From: Paenibacillus sp. JZ16 | GTDB taxonomy: Bacteria; Bacillota; Bacilli; Paenibacillales; Paenibacillaceae | DNA: 64,000 bases | Reading direction: 5' to 3' | NCBI RefSeq assembly: GCF_015326965.1 | Contig: NZ_CP017659.1 | Coordinates: 3,432,001 to 3,496,000, forward strand | In this document: positions 18,087 through 27,875 of the stretch, piece by piece | Position numbering within the stretch: position 1 is the first letter of the stretch | Layout of the letters: each line of letters begins with the position of its first letter | Notes under the pieces: generated by a model | What the model was told of the DNA's origin: nothing | The model's database searches: none | What the model saw: the letters and a program-made list of their open reading frames with translations, nothing else | Translations under genes and position numbers: made by a program

Positions 18087-18647
18087 TTATTCCTTTCCCT
18101 CTGCCCATTCCCGTCCGGCCAGCCTGACGAGAAGCAGAACCGCGATCTCGGCAATCATCACAACGAGCGAGCATACAAAAATCACAGGGATCATATCGCC
18201 TGAATCCAGATTTAAGATGAACGGGTAAGCGATAAGCCATAGCAGCTGCGCTGCCATAAACATGTACCCACGGAAGCGCGCCTTATGATCCAATCCGGAT
18301 TCGGCGTCTGTGAAATTGGCTTGGATGCCTCGGCAGATTCCGAAAATCAATACCATATGCAAGCAGACGGCAGGCAGTTGAATCAGCAGCCCCTTCACCG
18401 ATTGCATAGGCACGCTCCCTGTCCCCACCTCAGGAAACCAGAATAATGAAAGAACCGACCAGATCAGCAGCAGCCAGGCTGACAGATGACCTGCCCTAAA
18501 ATATCCGTTTAATGCCTGAAGCCGCCATAATCCCGAAGCCATCAGCAGGTATCCCAGCATGTCCGGCAATACATCCACAAATTCGATCTTAAGGTCGACC
18601 AGTACAAAGAGCAGCCCCCACACGATGCGATAACAAGCGCTCCTCAT
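18087..18647 (-). CDS. Membrane protein of unknown function
   Basis: 186 residues with five likely transmembrane helices and short polar loops; the ending is AGREWAEGKE. No catalytic or binding motif is recognised. Its start overlaps the stop of the upstream gene by 4 bases (ATGA type), so the two are a translationally coupled pair, and the upstream gene makes a membrane-anchored outer protein. The pair may act as one complex at the membrane. Confidence 0.65.
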   Translation of the reverse strand: MRSACYRIVWGLLFVLVDLKIEFVDVLPDMLGYLLMASGLWRLQALNGYFRAGHLSAWLLLIWSVLSLFWFPEVGTGSVPMQSVKGLLIQLPAVCLHMVLIFGICRGIQANFTDAESGLDHKARFRGYMFMAAQLLWLIAYPFILNLDSGDMIPVIFVCSLVVMIAEIAVLLLVRLAGREWAEGKE

Positions 18648-19555
18648 GACCCCTTCCTGCTTTCCCGGACAAATTTCGCCATTTCTTGTTCCGTCGGACT
18701 TGGTTGATAAGGAATCAGCGTGTCTTCATAACATCTCCGCCCGCGTTCCTCTATAAAGGTGCTTCTCAATATCAACTGATATACCTGCATACTCTTCTTA
18801 AGCGATGGCATATCAAATTGATGGCTGATTCTAATGGAATCCCCTTTATTAATCTTAAGTGGAAGCTGAATCTCGTCGATAGGTTCACCTCTTAACTCGA
18901 TGTGCGCTTCCGAAGGCTGCGACTGGTAACTAGTACCCGGTATTAGTCCGGAAATGTCGGCATGGATTCGAAGATCCCCCTCTTCTGCGATATCCAGCAA
19001 TTTAGAAGAGAACGCCGTTAACTGAAGGTTCCGCTTCACGACGGCAGATTCGTAGCCCGAGTTATCGGAAGAGGATCCGCCGGACGTCCACGATACCGGA
19101 TGTTGTTCTTCCTGATCATATACGCCAGGCCATATGTAAATCTCCCCGATATCCACTTGTTCCGAGGTTCCATCGGAATATAGGGCGGTAATCTCTCGAA
19201 CGAGAACCGGTTCCTTAAGCTGCTCTACTTCTGGGGCTTCTTCCTCAGGAGCGGGTTTATTCAAGTTCACCATCATTTTGCCTAAGTATTGCCTCTGATA
19301 CTCTGCATATTTGGGGTATGGCGTTACGATCTGTTCGGGATAACCTTCGATCCGGATGGAGCTTAACGTCTTGTCTGATCGTTTGTCCTCTACATAATAC
19401 AAGTCAAATACGCTGCCTCCCCCTTCCCTCGTCTCCACATGATGCTCAAGGAATACGGTTCTTCCCAGTTGGTTGGCTTCATAATACCAGACATTCCCGA
19501 CCCAGCTGCAGGCTACGAACAGGATGGCGAGAACATAATACCATTTCTTGCTCAT
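18644..19555 (-). CDS. Membrane-anchored extracytoplasmic protein of unknown function
   Basis: 303 residues. An N-terminal signal-anchor (KKWYYVLAILFVACSWVGNVWYY) is followed by a hydrophilic body. The cysteine in VACSWVG is not a good lipobox, so a membrane anchor is more likely than a lipoprotein. A proline/glutamate-rich linker (NKPAPEEEAPEVEQLKEP) sits near residue 105. The second half is beta-strand rich (LRIHADISGLIPG, AHIELRGEPIDEIQLPL). No family recognised. Coupled to the membrane protein downstream. Confidence 0.65.
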   Translation of the reverse strand: MSKKWYYVLAILFVACSWVGNVWYYEANQLGRTVFLEHHVETREGGGSVFDLYYVEDKRSDKTLSSIRIEGYPEQIVTPYPKYAEYQRQYLGKMMVNLNKPAPEEEAPEVEQLKEPVLVREITALYSDGTSEQVDIGEIYIWPGVYDQEEQHPVSWTSGGSSSDNSGYESAVVKRNLQLTAFSSKLLDIAEEGDLRIHADISGLIPGTSYQSQPSEAHIELRGEPIDEIQLPLKINKGDSIRISHQFDMPSLKKSMQVYQLILRSTFIEERGRRCYEDTLIPYQPSPTEQEMAKFVRESRKGS

Positions 19556-19743
19556 GGCCCCTCCCTATGTATCATGCGATTGTTCCATATTATTTAACTA
19601 TATTAACACGTAAATAGATGAAGAGGGTTTGATCAGCGTTAATTTTCATATACTTCTGGCGGAGAAAGCCCATGAATTTGAAATAAGGTTACGCCATCAT
19701 GGACAGACTAGTTGAAGCCACCCTAAAATCAAGGAAGGTGTTC

Positions 19744-20085
19744 ATGATGAATCCATCGATCGAAGAGGTCACCCATTGGCTTCAATCCAAAAGCAATCAC
19801 ACTCTGCACATATCCAAGCAAGAAGAGAAGGATCAGGATCAGATTAAAATACAGCTGGAGCGTTTTGAACACCAGCAGCATCAAGAGCAGTCCATCGACG
19901 GTTATGGAGACCGCCATGCGCTCCTGCTGCACGGCCCCGGCGTTGTCATCACGGCCGGCCATGAAGCGCCCCTGCCAAGTGATGCCTTCGTCATTGGACT
20001 GGACGGGTTAACGGCTGCGGACATCCAGGACCATCAAGTGGTGCTCACTACGGATCGGAGTACCTATTCCATCACGACAACCTAA
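19744..20085 (+). CDS. Hypothetical small soluble protein
   Basis: 113 residues, not recognised. The N-terminal half is charged and Gln/His-rich (SKQEEKDQDQIKIQLERFEHQQHQ split over two helices). The C-terminal half looks like beta strands (ALLLHGPGVVITAG, VVLTTDRSTYSITTT). The ATG at 19744 follows AAGGAAGGTG; an earlier in-frame ATG at 19699 has no site. It is monocistronic with its own terminator. Confidence 0.65.
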   Translation: MMNPSIEEVTHWLQSKSNHTLHISKQEEKDQDQIKIQLERFEHQQHQEQSIDGYGDRHALLLHGPGVVITAGHEAPLPSDAFVIGLDGLTAADIQDHQVVLTTDRSTYSITTT

Positions 20086-20108
20086 GGAGCAGCCGGAATG
20101 AAAGAGCA

Positions 20109-20145
20109 AGAACCGCCAGAGTTGTTGAGCTCTGACGGTTCTTTT
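20109..20145 (+). terminator. Intrinsic terminator
   Basis: Stem AGAACCGCCAGAG / CTCTGACGGTTCT followed by TTTT on the plus strand, after the gene ending at 20085. The stretch to 20231 contains no clear minus-strand terminator for the GH36 gene. Confidence 0.8.
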
Positions 20146-20231
20146 GGCTTTATTCGCTTATGCTGAAGCTTTATTATACATAACGCTTGCGCTCGGGGCG
20201 CGTTTGGCCCCCCTTGGCATGAGTCAAAAGC

Positions 20232-22421
20232 TTACACTCGCTCGAATCTCCACATGAAGCTCTGGAAATCGCCATGCATCGCGGGAATGGCCAATCCGGC
20301 GTTCATCAGTCGGTCCCCGCCGTAGATGTTCCCATCCTCCACGCACCGATAATCCCCTTCCGGATCCAGCCCTGCCGTGCGCAGCCACACAATCGGCTCA
20401 TTCGCCTCGCTTAAGATGCGGAAGTAATACAGCACCGCTTCCGAGCGATCCTCGGAGACGATGGTCCAGGCTGCTTCGTTCCCTTCGAACGGATTCCGAA
20501 GGCGATAGAAATCCCCGAACTGCACCAGATGCCGAATCTCCTTGTACAGTTTCACCTGCTCGCGGACCTCTTCCTTTTCCTGCTCACTGAAGGCCGTCAG
20601 GTCAAGCTCATATCCGAAATTGCCCGACATCGCTGCATGGCCTCTCGTACGCAGCGAAGTATTCCGAAACACCTGATGATTCGGAACGGCGGACACATGG
20701 GCTCCCATGGAGCTTAGAGGATACACAAGGCTCGTTCCGTATTGAATCTTCAATCGGCTGACGGCATCGGAGTTATCGCTTGTCCACGTCTGCGGCATGT
20801 AATACAGCATCCCCGGATCATAACGTCCGCCGCCGCCGGAGCAGCTCTCAAACAAAATATGCGGGAACTCGGTCGTCAGCTGCTCCATCACCCGATACAA
20901 CCCCAGCATATAACGATGGGCCGTTTCCCGCTGGCGCTCAGGCGGCAGCGCAGCCGATCCGATTTCCGTCATATTCCGGTTCATGTCCCACTTCACATAG
21001 GTAATCGGCGCACTTTGCAGGATGCTCCGAACCATATCGGCCACCGCATCGCCTACTTCCTCACGGGAGAAGTCCAGGATCAGCTGTTGTCTTCCTTCCG
21101 TTCGCCGGCGTCCCTCCACATGCAGGCACCAGTCCGGATGCTGACGGTACAGATCGCTATCCGGCGAAATCATCTCCGGCTCAAACCACAAGCCGAACTG
21201 CATATCCAGATTGCGGACCCGCTTCACGAGATCCTCCAGGCCCTCCGGCAGCTTGTTCTTGTCAACGACCCAATCCCCAAGGGAAGTCGTATCATCATTT
21301 CGCTTGCCGAACCATCCGTCATCCAGCACGAACAGCTCGATACCGAGATCCCTTCCGGCGCTGGCGATCTGCTCGATTTTATCCGCATTAAAGTTAAAGT
21401 AGGTCGCTTCCCAGTTGTTAACCAGCACCGGGCGCGTGGCATCCCGGAATTGCCCCCGGCTCAGCCTTGTACGGTACATCTTATGATAGCGTCTGGACAT
21501 GCCGCCGAGGCCCTCCGCCGAGAAGACCATTACCGCTTCCGGCGTCTGGAACGATTGTCTCGGCTCCAGCAGCCAGCAAAAATCGAATGGATTCAATCCC
21601 ATCGTGACCCGGGCTGTTTCGTATTGATCCACCTCAACCTGCGCGGAGAAGCTGCCGCTGTATACAAGGCTGAAGCCGTACACCTCACCGTGCTCTTCGC
21701 CGGCGCCTTCGGACAGCAGCGCAAGGAACGGATTATGGTTATGGCTGCTTGAACCCCTGCGGCTCTCAATTCCCTGCATGCCGGGAGATAATCTCCTGCG
21801 CTGCACATGGCGCTCTCTCGCCCATGCCCCATGAAGATGCAAAAGATCATAACGGCTATGATTCATATCCACGCTGGCGCTCATGGCCCGCAGCAGGGTG
21901 ATGTTCTCCTTGCTGTCATTACGGAAGGACACGGAACGCGTGATGGCGTCGAACGCATTCATGACCGTATAAGACAAATAAATCGTCAAGCCGCTTGCCC
22001 GATCAAAAAGTTCCAGCTCCAGCGTATCCGCTTCGGCATCCTGTTCCGTATATACGGCAGGCAAGCCTTCCAGCTTCGGTTTGCCGCTGTATATCCGGTG
22101 ACGGACATATTCCGCTTCGGTGACCGTAGTCCCGTTAGCCAGCTGTACCTGATATGCAGGCTGCCGGAAATCGCCGCTGCCGTAGCCGGGATATTCCTGA
22201 GGCAAGCTGTCCAGGGAAAAGGAAGCATCCTCGCGAAACGGCGTTGGCGAAAAGGATGCTCTTCCCCGGCGTTCCAGCAAATTGCCGACGCGGTTATCGC
22301 GAATCCGGCGCCCCCAATAGGCATGCGCCGGATAAACGCCCCGCACAAGCTCAATCACGTAACTTGACCGATCGCTTTGGAGATGGAACACTCCCAGATC
22401 TTCATGAAAATGTATACTCAC
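20232..22421 (-). CDS. Alpha-galactosidase, glycoside hydrolase family 36
   Basis: 729 residues, typical for bacterial tetrameric GH36 enzymes (AgaA/RafA type). It has NNWEATYFNFN at 335-345, LDDGWFGKRNDD at 366-377, the nucleophile Asp479 in KWDMNRN, the substrate loop SCSGGGGRYD at 526-535, and acid/base Asp549 in WTSDNSD. It splits terminal alpha-1,6-galactose from raffinose-type or galactomannan-derived sugars in the cytosol; no signal peptide is present. The start is a GTG at 22421 with AGGGGG upstream. It is the last gene of operon A, 48 bases after the GH42 gene. Confidence 0.95.
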   Translation of the reverse strand: MSIHFHEDLGVFHLQSDRSSYVIELVRGVYPAHAYWGRRIRDNRVGNLLERRGRASFSPTPFREDASFSLDSLPQEYPGYGSGDFRQPAYQVQLANGTTVTEAEYVRHRIYSGKPKLEGLPAVYTEQDAEADTLELELFDRASGLTIYLSYTVMNAFDAITRSVSFRNDSKENITLLRAMSASVDMNHSRYDLLHLHGAWARERHVQRRRLSPGMQGIESRRGSSSHNHNPFLALLSEGAGEEHGEVYGFSLVYSGSFSAQVEVDQYETARVTMGLNPFDFCWLLEPRQSFQTPEAVMVFSAEGLGGMSRRYHKMYRTRLSRGQFRDATRPVLVNNWEATYFNFNADKIEQIASAGRDLGIELFVLDDGWFGKRNDDTTSLGDWVVDKNKLPEGLEDLVKRVRNLDMQFGLWFEPEMISPDSDLYRQHPDWCLHVEGRRRTEGRQQLILDFSREEVGDAVADMVRSILQSAPITYVKWDMNRNMTEIGSAALPPERQRETAHRYMLGLYRVMEQLTTEFPHILFESCSGGGGRYDPGMLYYMPQTWTSDNSDAVSRLKIQYGTSLVYPLSSMGAHVSAVPNHQVFRNTSLRTRGHAAMSGNFGYELDLTAFSEQEKEEVREQVKLYKEIRHLVQFGDFYRLRNPFEGNEAAWTIVSEDRSEAVLYYFRILSEANEPIVWLRTAGLDPEGDYRCVEDGNIYGGDRLMNAGLAIPAMHGDFQSFMWRFERV

Positions 22422-22469
22422 TGCTTTTTGCCCCCTAACAAGGTCCGAGTTAAATCTCCATGGTCCTTC

Positions 22470-24512
22470 TTAAGACCTTACGGCGGCCGTCCTTTCCAGA
22501 ATCATGACGTCCCTTCCCGGAATCGTGACATGGCCTGAAATCTGCCGGCTGCCCAGGAGATCGAATTGATTGGCAGAACCTGCATCAAACGTCATCTCTT
22601 CGGCATTGTGGTTCATGATGAACAAGTAGGAGTTCCCATCCTTCACCCGCTCTACCACCTCTACTCCGGCTGGTGTTTCCAGCAGCGGCTTCACGCCCTG
22701 TTCTTCGCACAGATTGGCGAGAAATCCCTGCAGGAACTGCGAATCCGGACTGCTCGCCACATAATAGGCCTGACCTTCGCCAAAGACATTCTTCGTGAGA
22801 ACAGGCGTGCCTTTATAGAAGTCGGATCCGTACTCCGCCAGAACCTCCGCTGTCTCCGCATGGATGACGTCACACAAAATTCCACATGGATAACTTCCAC
22901 GCAGCGACCCCCAATCCTGCTTCATGTTGATCTGATTTTGCTGCCCGGGAAGCAGGGCATCGATCTCCTCGGCCCAGATGCCAGTCACCTTGCGCAGCTC
23001 GCCGGGATGACCTCCCAGGGTCACCAGATCGTTCTCATTGACGATGCCGCTGAAGAAGGTCGTCACAAAGGTTCCGCCCCTGGACACAAACCGCTCCACG
23101 CGCTGGGCAACGCCAGGCTTAACCATATACATCACCGGGGCAATGACCACATCGTACTTGCTCAGGTCCTCCTCAACGCTGATGATATCCGTCTGGATAT
23201 TCAGCTGGTACAGCGCATCATAATACTTATGAACCTCATCCACGTAGTTCAGCGCTTTGGAAGGTCCGCTTGACAGCTCCAACGCCCAACGATTCTCCCA
23301 ATCATACATAATCGCTACCTTGGCGTCCGAACGGGAGTCGAGCAGCTTGTCTCCGAGCTGCTGCAGCTCTTGCCCCAGCTCCGCACATTCCCGGAAGACC
23401 CGGGTATGCTCATGTCCGACGTGCTCGATCAATGCGCCATGGAATTTCTCGCACGCCCCGACGGAACGGCGGAGCTGGAAGAACATGACCGTATCCGCGC
23501 CATGCGCTACGGCCTGATAACTCCACAGCCTCATTACGCCGGGACGCTTAGCGGAATTGTAGGGCGACCAGTTCTGAACGCTCGGAGTCTGCTCCATCAG
23601 CATGAACGGCTGTCCGCTTTTCAGCCCGCGCATCAGATTATGCGCCATCGCCGTAAAGCTTACCGGCGTATCGATCGCGGGATAATTGTCCCAGGATACC
23701 ACATCCATGTGCTTCGCCCACTCGAAGTAATCCAGCTCAGGATAAAAACCCATCAGATTAGTCGTGACCGGAATATCCGGCGTAATTTTCTTCAGCTCAT
23801 CTCGTTCCAGTCGGTAACATTGCAGCAGGCTGTCGGACTGGAAACGGCGGTAATCCAGCGATATCCCTTGGAAGAAGGTTCGGTTTCCGGCGAATTCCTC
23901 GCTGAGCGCATTCGGTACCACAATCTCGTCCCACTCGTAAAAGGTATGGCCCCAGAAGCCGGTGTTCCATGCGGCATTCAGCTTGTCGAGCGACCCGTAG
24001 CGCTCTTTCAGCCAGACGCGGAACTGCAACTCGCAGTTGTCGCAATAACAATACCCGCCGTACTCATTCGAGACGTGCCAGATGACCAGTGCCGGATGAT
24101 CTTTGTAGCGCTCAGCCAGCTTACGCGCCATCAGCACCGAATATTTGCGATATGTCGGGCTGTTCGGACATGAATTATGGCGACCGCCGAATTTGCGTTT
24201 GCGCCCGTCGTAGTCAACACGCAGGATGTCCGGGTATTTCTTGGCCATCCAGGCCGGATGCGCCCCCGTGCTTGTTGCCAAGCAGACATGAACCTGCTCC
24301 TCTGCCAAGCGGTCCATAATTTCGTCAAGCCACGTGAAATCATAGCTGTCCTCATCGCGCTGCGTTTTAGCCCAGGAGAATACATTGAGGGTCGCCACGT
24401 CAACACCGGCCAGTTCGAACATGCGCAGGTCCTCTTCCATCGTTGCCTTATCCCATTGCTCGGGATTATAGTCCCCGCCATACCATATCTTGGGAAAACG
24501 TTGATTAATCAT
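22470..24512 (-). CDS. Beta-galactosidase, glycoside hydrolase family 42 (copy 1)
   Basis: 680 residues. Acid/base Glu150 (HVSNEYGG) and nucleophile Glu307 (FMLMEQTPS) in an (alpha/beta)8 barrel; the zinc cluster Cys115, Cys155, Cys157, Cys160 (CYCDNC) seen in thermophilic GH42 enzymes; then the GATase-like trimerisation domain (VVIAPVMYMVKPG) and a small beta domain. It is intracellular and removes beta-linked galactose from imported oligosaccharides. The ATG at 24512 follows AAGGAGG by 7 bases. The copy at 31473-33506 is a close paralogue. It lies between the operon A binding protein and GH36. Confidence 0.96.
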   Translation of the reverse strand: MINQRFPKIWYGGDYNPEQWDKATMEEDLRMFELAGVDVATLNVFSWAKTQRDEDSYDFTWLDEIMDRLAEEQVHVCLATSTGAHPAWMAKKYPDILRVDYDGRKRKFGGRHNSCPNSPTYRKYSVLMARKLAERYKDHPALVIWHVSNEYGGYCYCDNCELQFRVWLKERYGSLDKLNAAWNTGFWGHTFYEWDEIVVPNALSEEFAGNRTFFQGISLDYRRFQSDSLLQCYRLERDELKKITPDIPVTTNLMGFYPELDYFEWAKHMDVVSWDNYPAIDTPVSFTAMAHNLMRGLKSGQPFMLMEQTPSVQNWSPYNSAKRPGVMRLWSYQAVAHGADTVMFFQLRRSVGACEKFHGALIEHVGHEHTRVFRECAELGQELQQLGDKLLDSRSDAKVAIMYDWENRWALELSSGPSKALNYVDEVHKYYDALYQLNIQTDIISVEEDLSKYDVVIAPVMYMVKPGVAQRVERFVSRGGTFVTTFFSGIVNENDLVTLGGHPGELRKVTGIWAEEIDALLPGQQNQINMKQDWGSLRGSYPCGILCDVIHAETAEVLAEYGSDFYKGTPVLTKNVFGEGQAYYVASSPDSQFLQGFLANLCEEQGVKPLLETPAGVEVVERVKDGNSYLFIMNHNAEEMTFDAGSANQFDLLGSRQISGHVTIPGRDVMILERTAAVRS

Positions 24513-24580
24513 CAAATTGCCTCCTTCATCGTTCTTCTAGCTAGGAAAATCGTAACGATCGACGTTATTTGAATCTTAAA

Positions 24581-24630
24581 GAAAAGAGGCACCATCCCAA
24601 GTCTTGTCGGACAGGGATCATACCTCTTAT
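24581..24630 (-). terminator. Imperfect hairpin with T-rich tail between binding protein and GH42
   Basis: On the minus strand AGAGG and ATCCC pair with GGGAT and CCTCT across an internal loop, and CTCTTTTCTTT follows. It would end part of the transcripts after the binding-protein gene. The gap 24513-24664 otherwise holds only the GH42 ribosome site. Confidence 0.5.
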
Positions 24631-24664
24631 GATGATTCGCTAACTCGGGTTAGAGTGCTGCTCC

Positions 24665-25951
24665 TTACTTTTTCAGACTATCCCAGGATGTCTGCATATC
24701 CTCAAGCATCTTGTTCGCATCGGATTTGCCGGCGAAGAAGGCCTGCATCGCACCGGAGAATTCCTGTGCTACACCGTCAGGGAACTTCGCGGATTGTCTT
24801 GGCAGTACTTTTCCAGCCTGCACATACTCCCACACAGCGGAGCCGAGATCACCCATATCCTCAGGCGTTGCTTCGATGGTTTTCAAGGCCGGAATGAATT
24901 TGAATTTTTTGACGATGTACTCTTTACCGATATCGGATGTGACAAACCAGTTCAGGAAGATCTTCGCTTCTTCCTTCGACGCGGAATCCTTGTTGATGAC
25001 CAGGTTCGCAGGTACGCCTACGTTCAGCTTGTCATTCAGCTCCGCATTGTCGCCAAGCGGCATCGGCAGGTAGCCAAGATTCAGGTCCGGATTGATGGCA
25101 TCAATCTCGGTTTGGGCCCAGTTGCCGTTCTGCATCATGGCTGTTTTGCCGGTAGCCAGCAGGGAAATGGCCGTATTGTAATCGGTGGTCAGCGGGTTTT
25201 TGTTCCCGTGATCCAGTGTCAGCTGCATCAGCTTGGCCCACTCTTCGAACTTCGCATTGCCCGCGAATTTTTGCGTTCCGTCGTTCAAGCCCTGGATAAA
25301 GGCATTCGGATCCTCCTGCTGGGCAAACGCCGGGTTAATGCCTTGGTTACCGATCAACCACCATTCCTGATAAGCATTAGCAAAAGGGGTTATGCCTGCC
25401 GCTTCCAGCTTCTTCGCGGCATCTTCCAGTTGGGCATAGGTTTTAGGAAGCTCGGTAATGCCCGCCTGCTCAAACAAATCTTTATTGTAGATGTAACCCC
25501 ATCCTTCAAGGTTCATCGGCATGCCGTATACTTTACCGTCTTTGGTCATCGGCTCTTTCGCCATGTCCACCAGATCGTTCACCCAAGGCTGATCGGACAG
25601 ATCCTCCAAGCGGTCAATCCACATCTCCATCTCGGCGTCGCCGCCATTGGAGAAAATATCAGGCGCATCGTTGGATGCAAACTTCGTTTTCAGAGCAGCA
25701 CCATAGTCGGCACCGCCGCCCACGGTTTGAATATCCAGCTTGATGTTCGGATACTCCTTCTCGAATTCAACCTTGAGTTCATTCAAGCCGTCTACGATCT
25801 CGGTTTTGAATTGGAAAATCTTAACGGTCTTCACTTCGCCGGAAGCTCCATCTGAGCTTCCGCCCTGGCCTTCCTCCGACTTGCCGCCGCAGGCCGCAAG
25901 CAGCAGCGAGAAAGCCAGCAGCATCACGAGTGATAATTTCATTTTGTTCAT
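24665..25951 (-). CDS. Sugar ABC transporter substrate-binding lipoprotein (operon A)
   Basis: 428 residues. Lipoprotein signal KLSLVMLLAFSLLLAACGG with Cys21 as the lipid anchor, then a Ser/Gly-rich tether and a family 1 solute-binding fold (MalE/MsmE-like; KFASNDAPDIFSNGGDAE, GWGYIYNKDLFEQAGI). It binds the imported sugar on the outer face of the membrane. It is the third gene of operon A after the two permeases. The neighbouring alpha- and beta-galactosidases suggest galactosyl oligosaccharides as ligand. Confidence 0.93.
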   Translation of the reverse strand: MNKMKLSLVMLLAFSLLLAACGGKSEEGQGGSSDGASGEVKTVKIFQFKTEIVDGLNELKVEFEKEYPNIKLDIQTVGGGADYGAALKTKFASNDAPDIFSNGGDAEMEMWIDRLEDLSDQPWVNDLVDMAKEPMTKDGKVYGMPMNLEGWGYIYNKDLFEQAGITELPKTYAQLEDAAKKLEAAGITPFANAYQEWWLIGNQGINPAFAQQEDPNAFIQGLNDGTQKFAGNAKFEEWAKLMQLTLDHGNKNPLTTDYNTAISLLATGKTAMMQNGNWAQTEIDAINPDLNLGYLPMPLGDNAELNDKLNVGVPANLVINKDSASKEEAKIFLNWFVTSDIGKEYIVKKFKFIPALKTIEATPEDMGDLGSAVWEYVQAGKVLPRQSAKFPDGVAQEFSGAMQAFFAGKSDANKMLEDMQTSWDSLKK

Positions 25952-26020
25952 CTTTACTACCCCCTAGAATTGTTTATATATAAAGATGGAATAACCGATT
26001 TGGGAGAAGCCAGGCTGCCT

Positions 26021-26860
26021 TTACCCCTTAACGGAGCCGGCAGCAACGCCTTCAACGATGTACTTCTGTAACGACAGGAAGAAGATGATGATCGGCGTAA
26101 TGCCCAGCACGAGCGCCGGCAGCGCCATATCCCATTGCTTCGAATACTGCCCGAAGAAGGCAAAGGTCGCAAGCGGAATCGTCCGCAGTTCCGGACTTTG
26201 CAGAATCAAGGACGGCAGCAGGTAATCGTTCCAGACCCACAGACAGTTCAAGATGATGACCGTCACCATCATAGGTTTCAGCATCGGCAAAACGATCCGG
26301 GCAAATACTCTGAACGGAGAAGCTCCGTCGACCGTGGCGGCTTCTTCGATTTCAAGCGGAATGCCTTTCACGAATCCGTGGAACAGGAAGACCGACAACG
26401 GGATGCCGAGCCCCAGATAACTGAGAATCAAGCCCACGATACTGTTGTTAACGCCCAGGAAGTTAATGACCTGCAGCAATGGAATCATAATGGATTGGAA
26501 CGGAATGACCATGGCCGATACGAACAGCATGAACACGATTTGATTGAATCTCGTATTGGACCGAACCATTCGGTAAGCCGCCATCGCACTCAGCATGGCA
26601 ATGATGAGATTACTGATAACCGTAATGATGACCGAATTCGCGAATGCTTCCGGGAAGCGGGTCATTTCCCAAGCCTTGCTGTAGTTGTCAAAATGAAAGG
26701 CGGTTGGCCAGTTCGCCGCGTCGACCATAATATCGCCCAGCGATTTGACCGAGTTCACCAGCAGGAAGTAAAAGGGCGCCAGGAAGATCAGCGCAATAAT
26801 GACCATCACAATCTGCAATACGATCGTGGAAGCCGACATAGGAGGTTTCTTCGATCTCAT
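26021..26860 (-). CDS. Carbohydrate ABC transporter permease, MalG type (operon A)
   Basis: 279 residues with six transmembrane helices and the EAA loop EEAATVDGASPFRVFARIVLP, which contacts the ATPase. It pairs with the MalF-type permease directly upstream, the stop and start being adjacent (TAAATG). AGGAGG lies inside the end of the upstream gene. No ATPase gene is in this operon, as is usual for MsmX-dependent importers. Confidence 0.93.
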   Translation of the reverse strand: MRSKKPPMSASTIVLQIVMVIIALIFLAPFYFLLVNSVKSLGDIMVDAANWPTAFHFDNYSKAWEMTRFPEAFANSVIITVISNLIIAMLSAMAAYRMVRSNTRFNQIVFMLFVSAMVIPFQSIMIPLLQVINFLGVNNSIVGLILSYLGLGIPLSVFLFHGFVKGIPLEIEEAATVDGASPFRVFARIVLPMLKPMMVTVIILNCLWVWNDYLLPSLILQSPELRTIPLATFAFFGQYSKQWDMALPALVLGITPIIIFFLSLQKYIVEGVAAGSVKG

Positions 26861-27742
26861 TTAAGCTTCAACCTCCTTCTGCTTCGTTAATCGGACTTGA
26901 ATGAGCGTGATGACGGCAACGACCAGGAAGAAGATCAGGGACTTGGCCGTCCCGAGTCCATACCGGTTGTTCAGGAATGCCTCATTGTACACGTTCATGG
27001 CCAGTGACTCCGTGGAGCGGTATGGCCCGCCCTTCGTGAGGGACAGGTTCAGGTCGAACATTTTGAATGACCAGGATATCGCCAGGAATAAACATACGGT
27101 GACCGCCGGCATGATAAGCGGAACGATGATGCTCTTAAGCACTTGAAACCGGTTCGCTCCATCAATCTCGGCAGCTTCCATGACTTCCTTGGACACATTC
27201 GTAATGGACGCGATGTAGATGACCATCAGATAGCCTGACGATTGCCATACAAAGACCATGACAATGCCCCAGAAGCCGGTCACTTCGTCTCCCAGCCACG
27301 GAAGATTAAAGAACGGAATCCCCGTAGCCTCGCCAACGGTGGCAAAGCCCTTTATGAAGATGAACTGCCAGATGAAGCCCAGCAGCAATCCGCCGATCAC
27401 GTTCGGCATGAAGAAGATCGTCCGCAGCCAGTTGCGCGCCCTAATATTTTTCGTTAAGAAGTAGGCCAGGAAAAAACCGACCAGATTCGTTAGAAGCACG
27501 CCAACGATCGTAAACTTGGTGGTAAACCAGAAGGACTGTGCGAATGCGCTGTCATTTGTGAAAATCTGTTTGAAATTGTCCAGCCCGACCCATTCGACAT
27601 TCCCCGAGACACCATTCCAGTTGGTAAACGAGTAATACATCCCCATCACAAATGGGATAATGATCGTAATACCGAAAAACAGCAGCGCGGGTCCGATATA
27701 AACCAACTGCTGCGTCAAGGCAGCCGTTCTCTTGCTGTTCAT
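26861..27742 (-). CDS. Sugar ABC transporter permease, MalF type (operon A)
   Basis: 293 residues, six helices, with the EAA-type loop EVMEAAEIDGANRFQVLKSI. The N-terminus carries a short cytosolic part before the first helix (ALLFFGITIIIPFVMGMYYSF). It is the first gene of operon A, preceded by GGAGGGGG. A 133-base divergent region separates it from the kinase of pair 1, which most likely controls it. Confidence 0.93.
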   Translation of the reverse strand: MNSKRTAALTQQLVYIGPALLFFGITIIIPFVMGMYYSFTNWNGVSGNVEWVGLDNFKQIFTNDSAFAQSFWFTTKFTIVGVLLTNLVGFFLAYFLTKNIRARNWLRTIFFMPNVIGGLLLGFIWQFIFIKGFATVGEATGIPFFNLPWLGDEVTGFWGIVMVFVWQSSGYLMVIYIASITNVSKEVMEAAEIDGANRFQVLKSIIVPLIMPAVTVCLFLAISWSFKMFDLNLSLTKGGPYRSTESLAMNVYNEAFLNNRYGLGTAKSLIFFLVVAVITLIQVRLTKQKEVEA

Positions 27743-27875
27743 GTAAATCCCCCTCCGCTTGTCCTATCGTTTCTCTATCCATTTCTCTATGATTTAATTA
27801 TGCTAAGATGAAGACCCTGGGACTACCACAGGATGTGAACTAAATGGTATAGAAAATTGATCGGCGGTGAATTTA

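Noticed and set aside
20742..21752. 336-codon plus-strand frame opposite GH36
   Set aside because: Antisense shadow of an intact GH36 gene with all catalytic motifs.
24548..24566. Palindrome-like AACG/CGTT cluster before GH42 copy 1 as a LacI-type operator
   Set aside because: Only four-base arms pair; this is expected by chance.
24794..25855. 353-codon plus-strand frame opposite the operon A binding protein
   Set aside because: Antisense shadow without ribosome site or recognisable motif.
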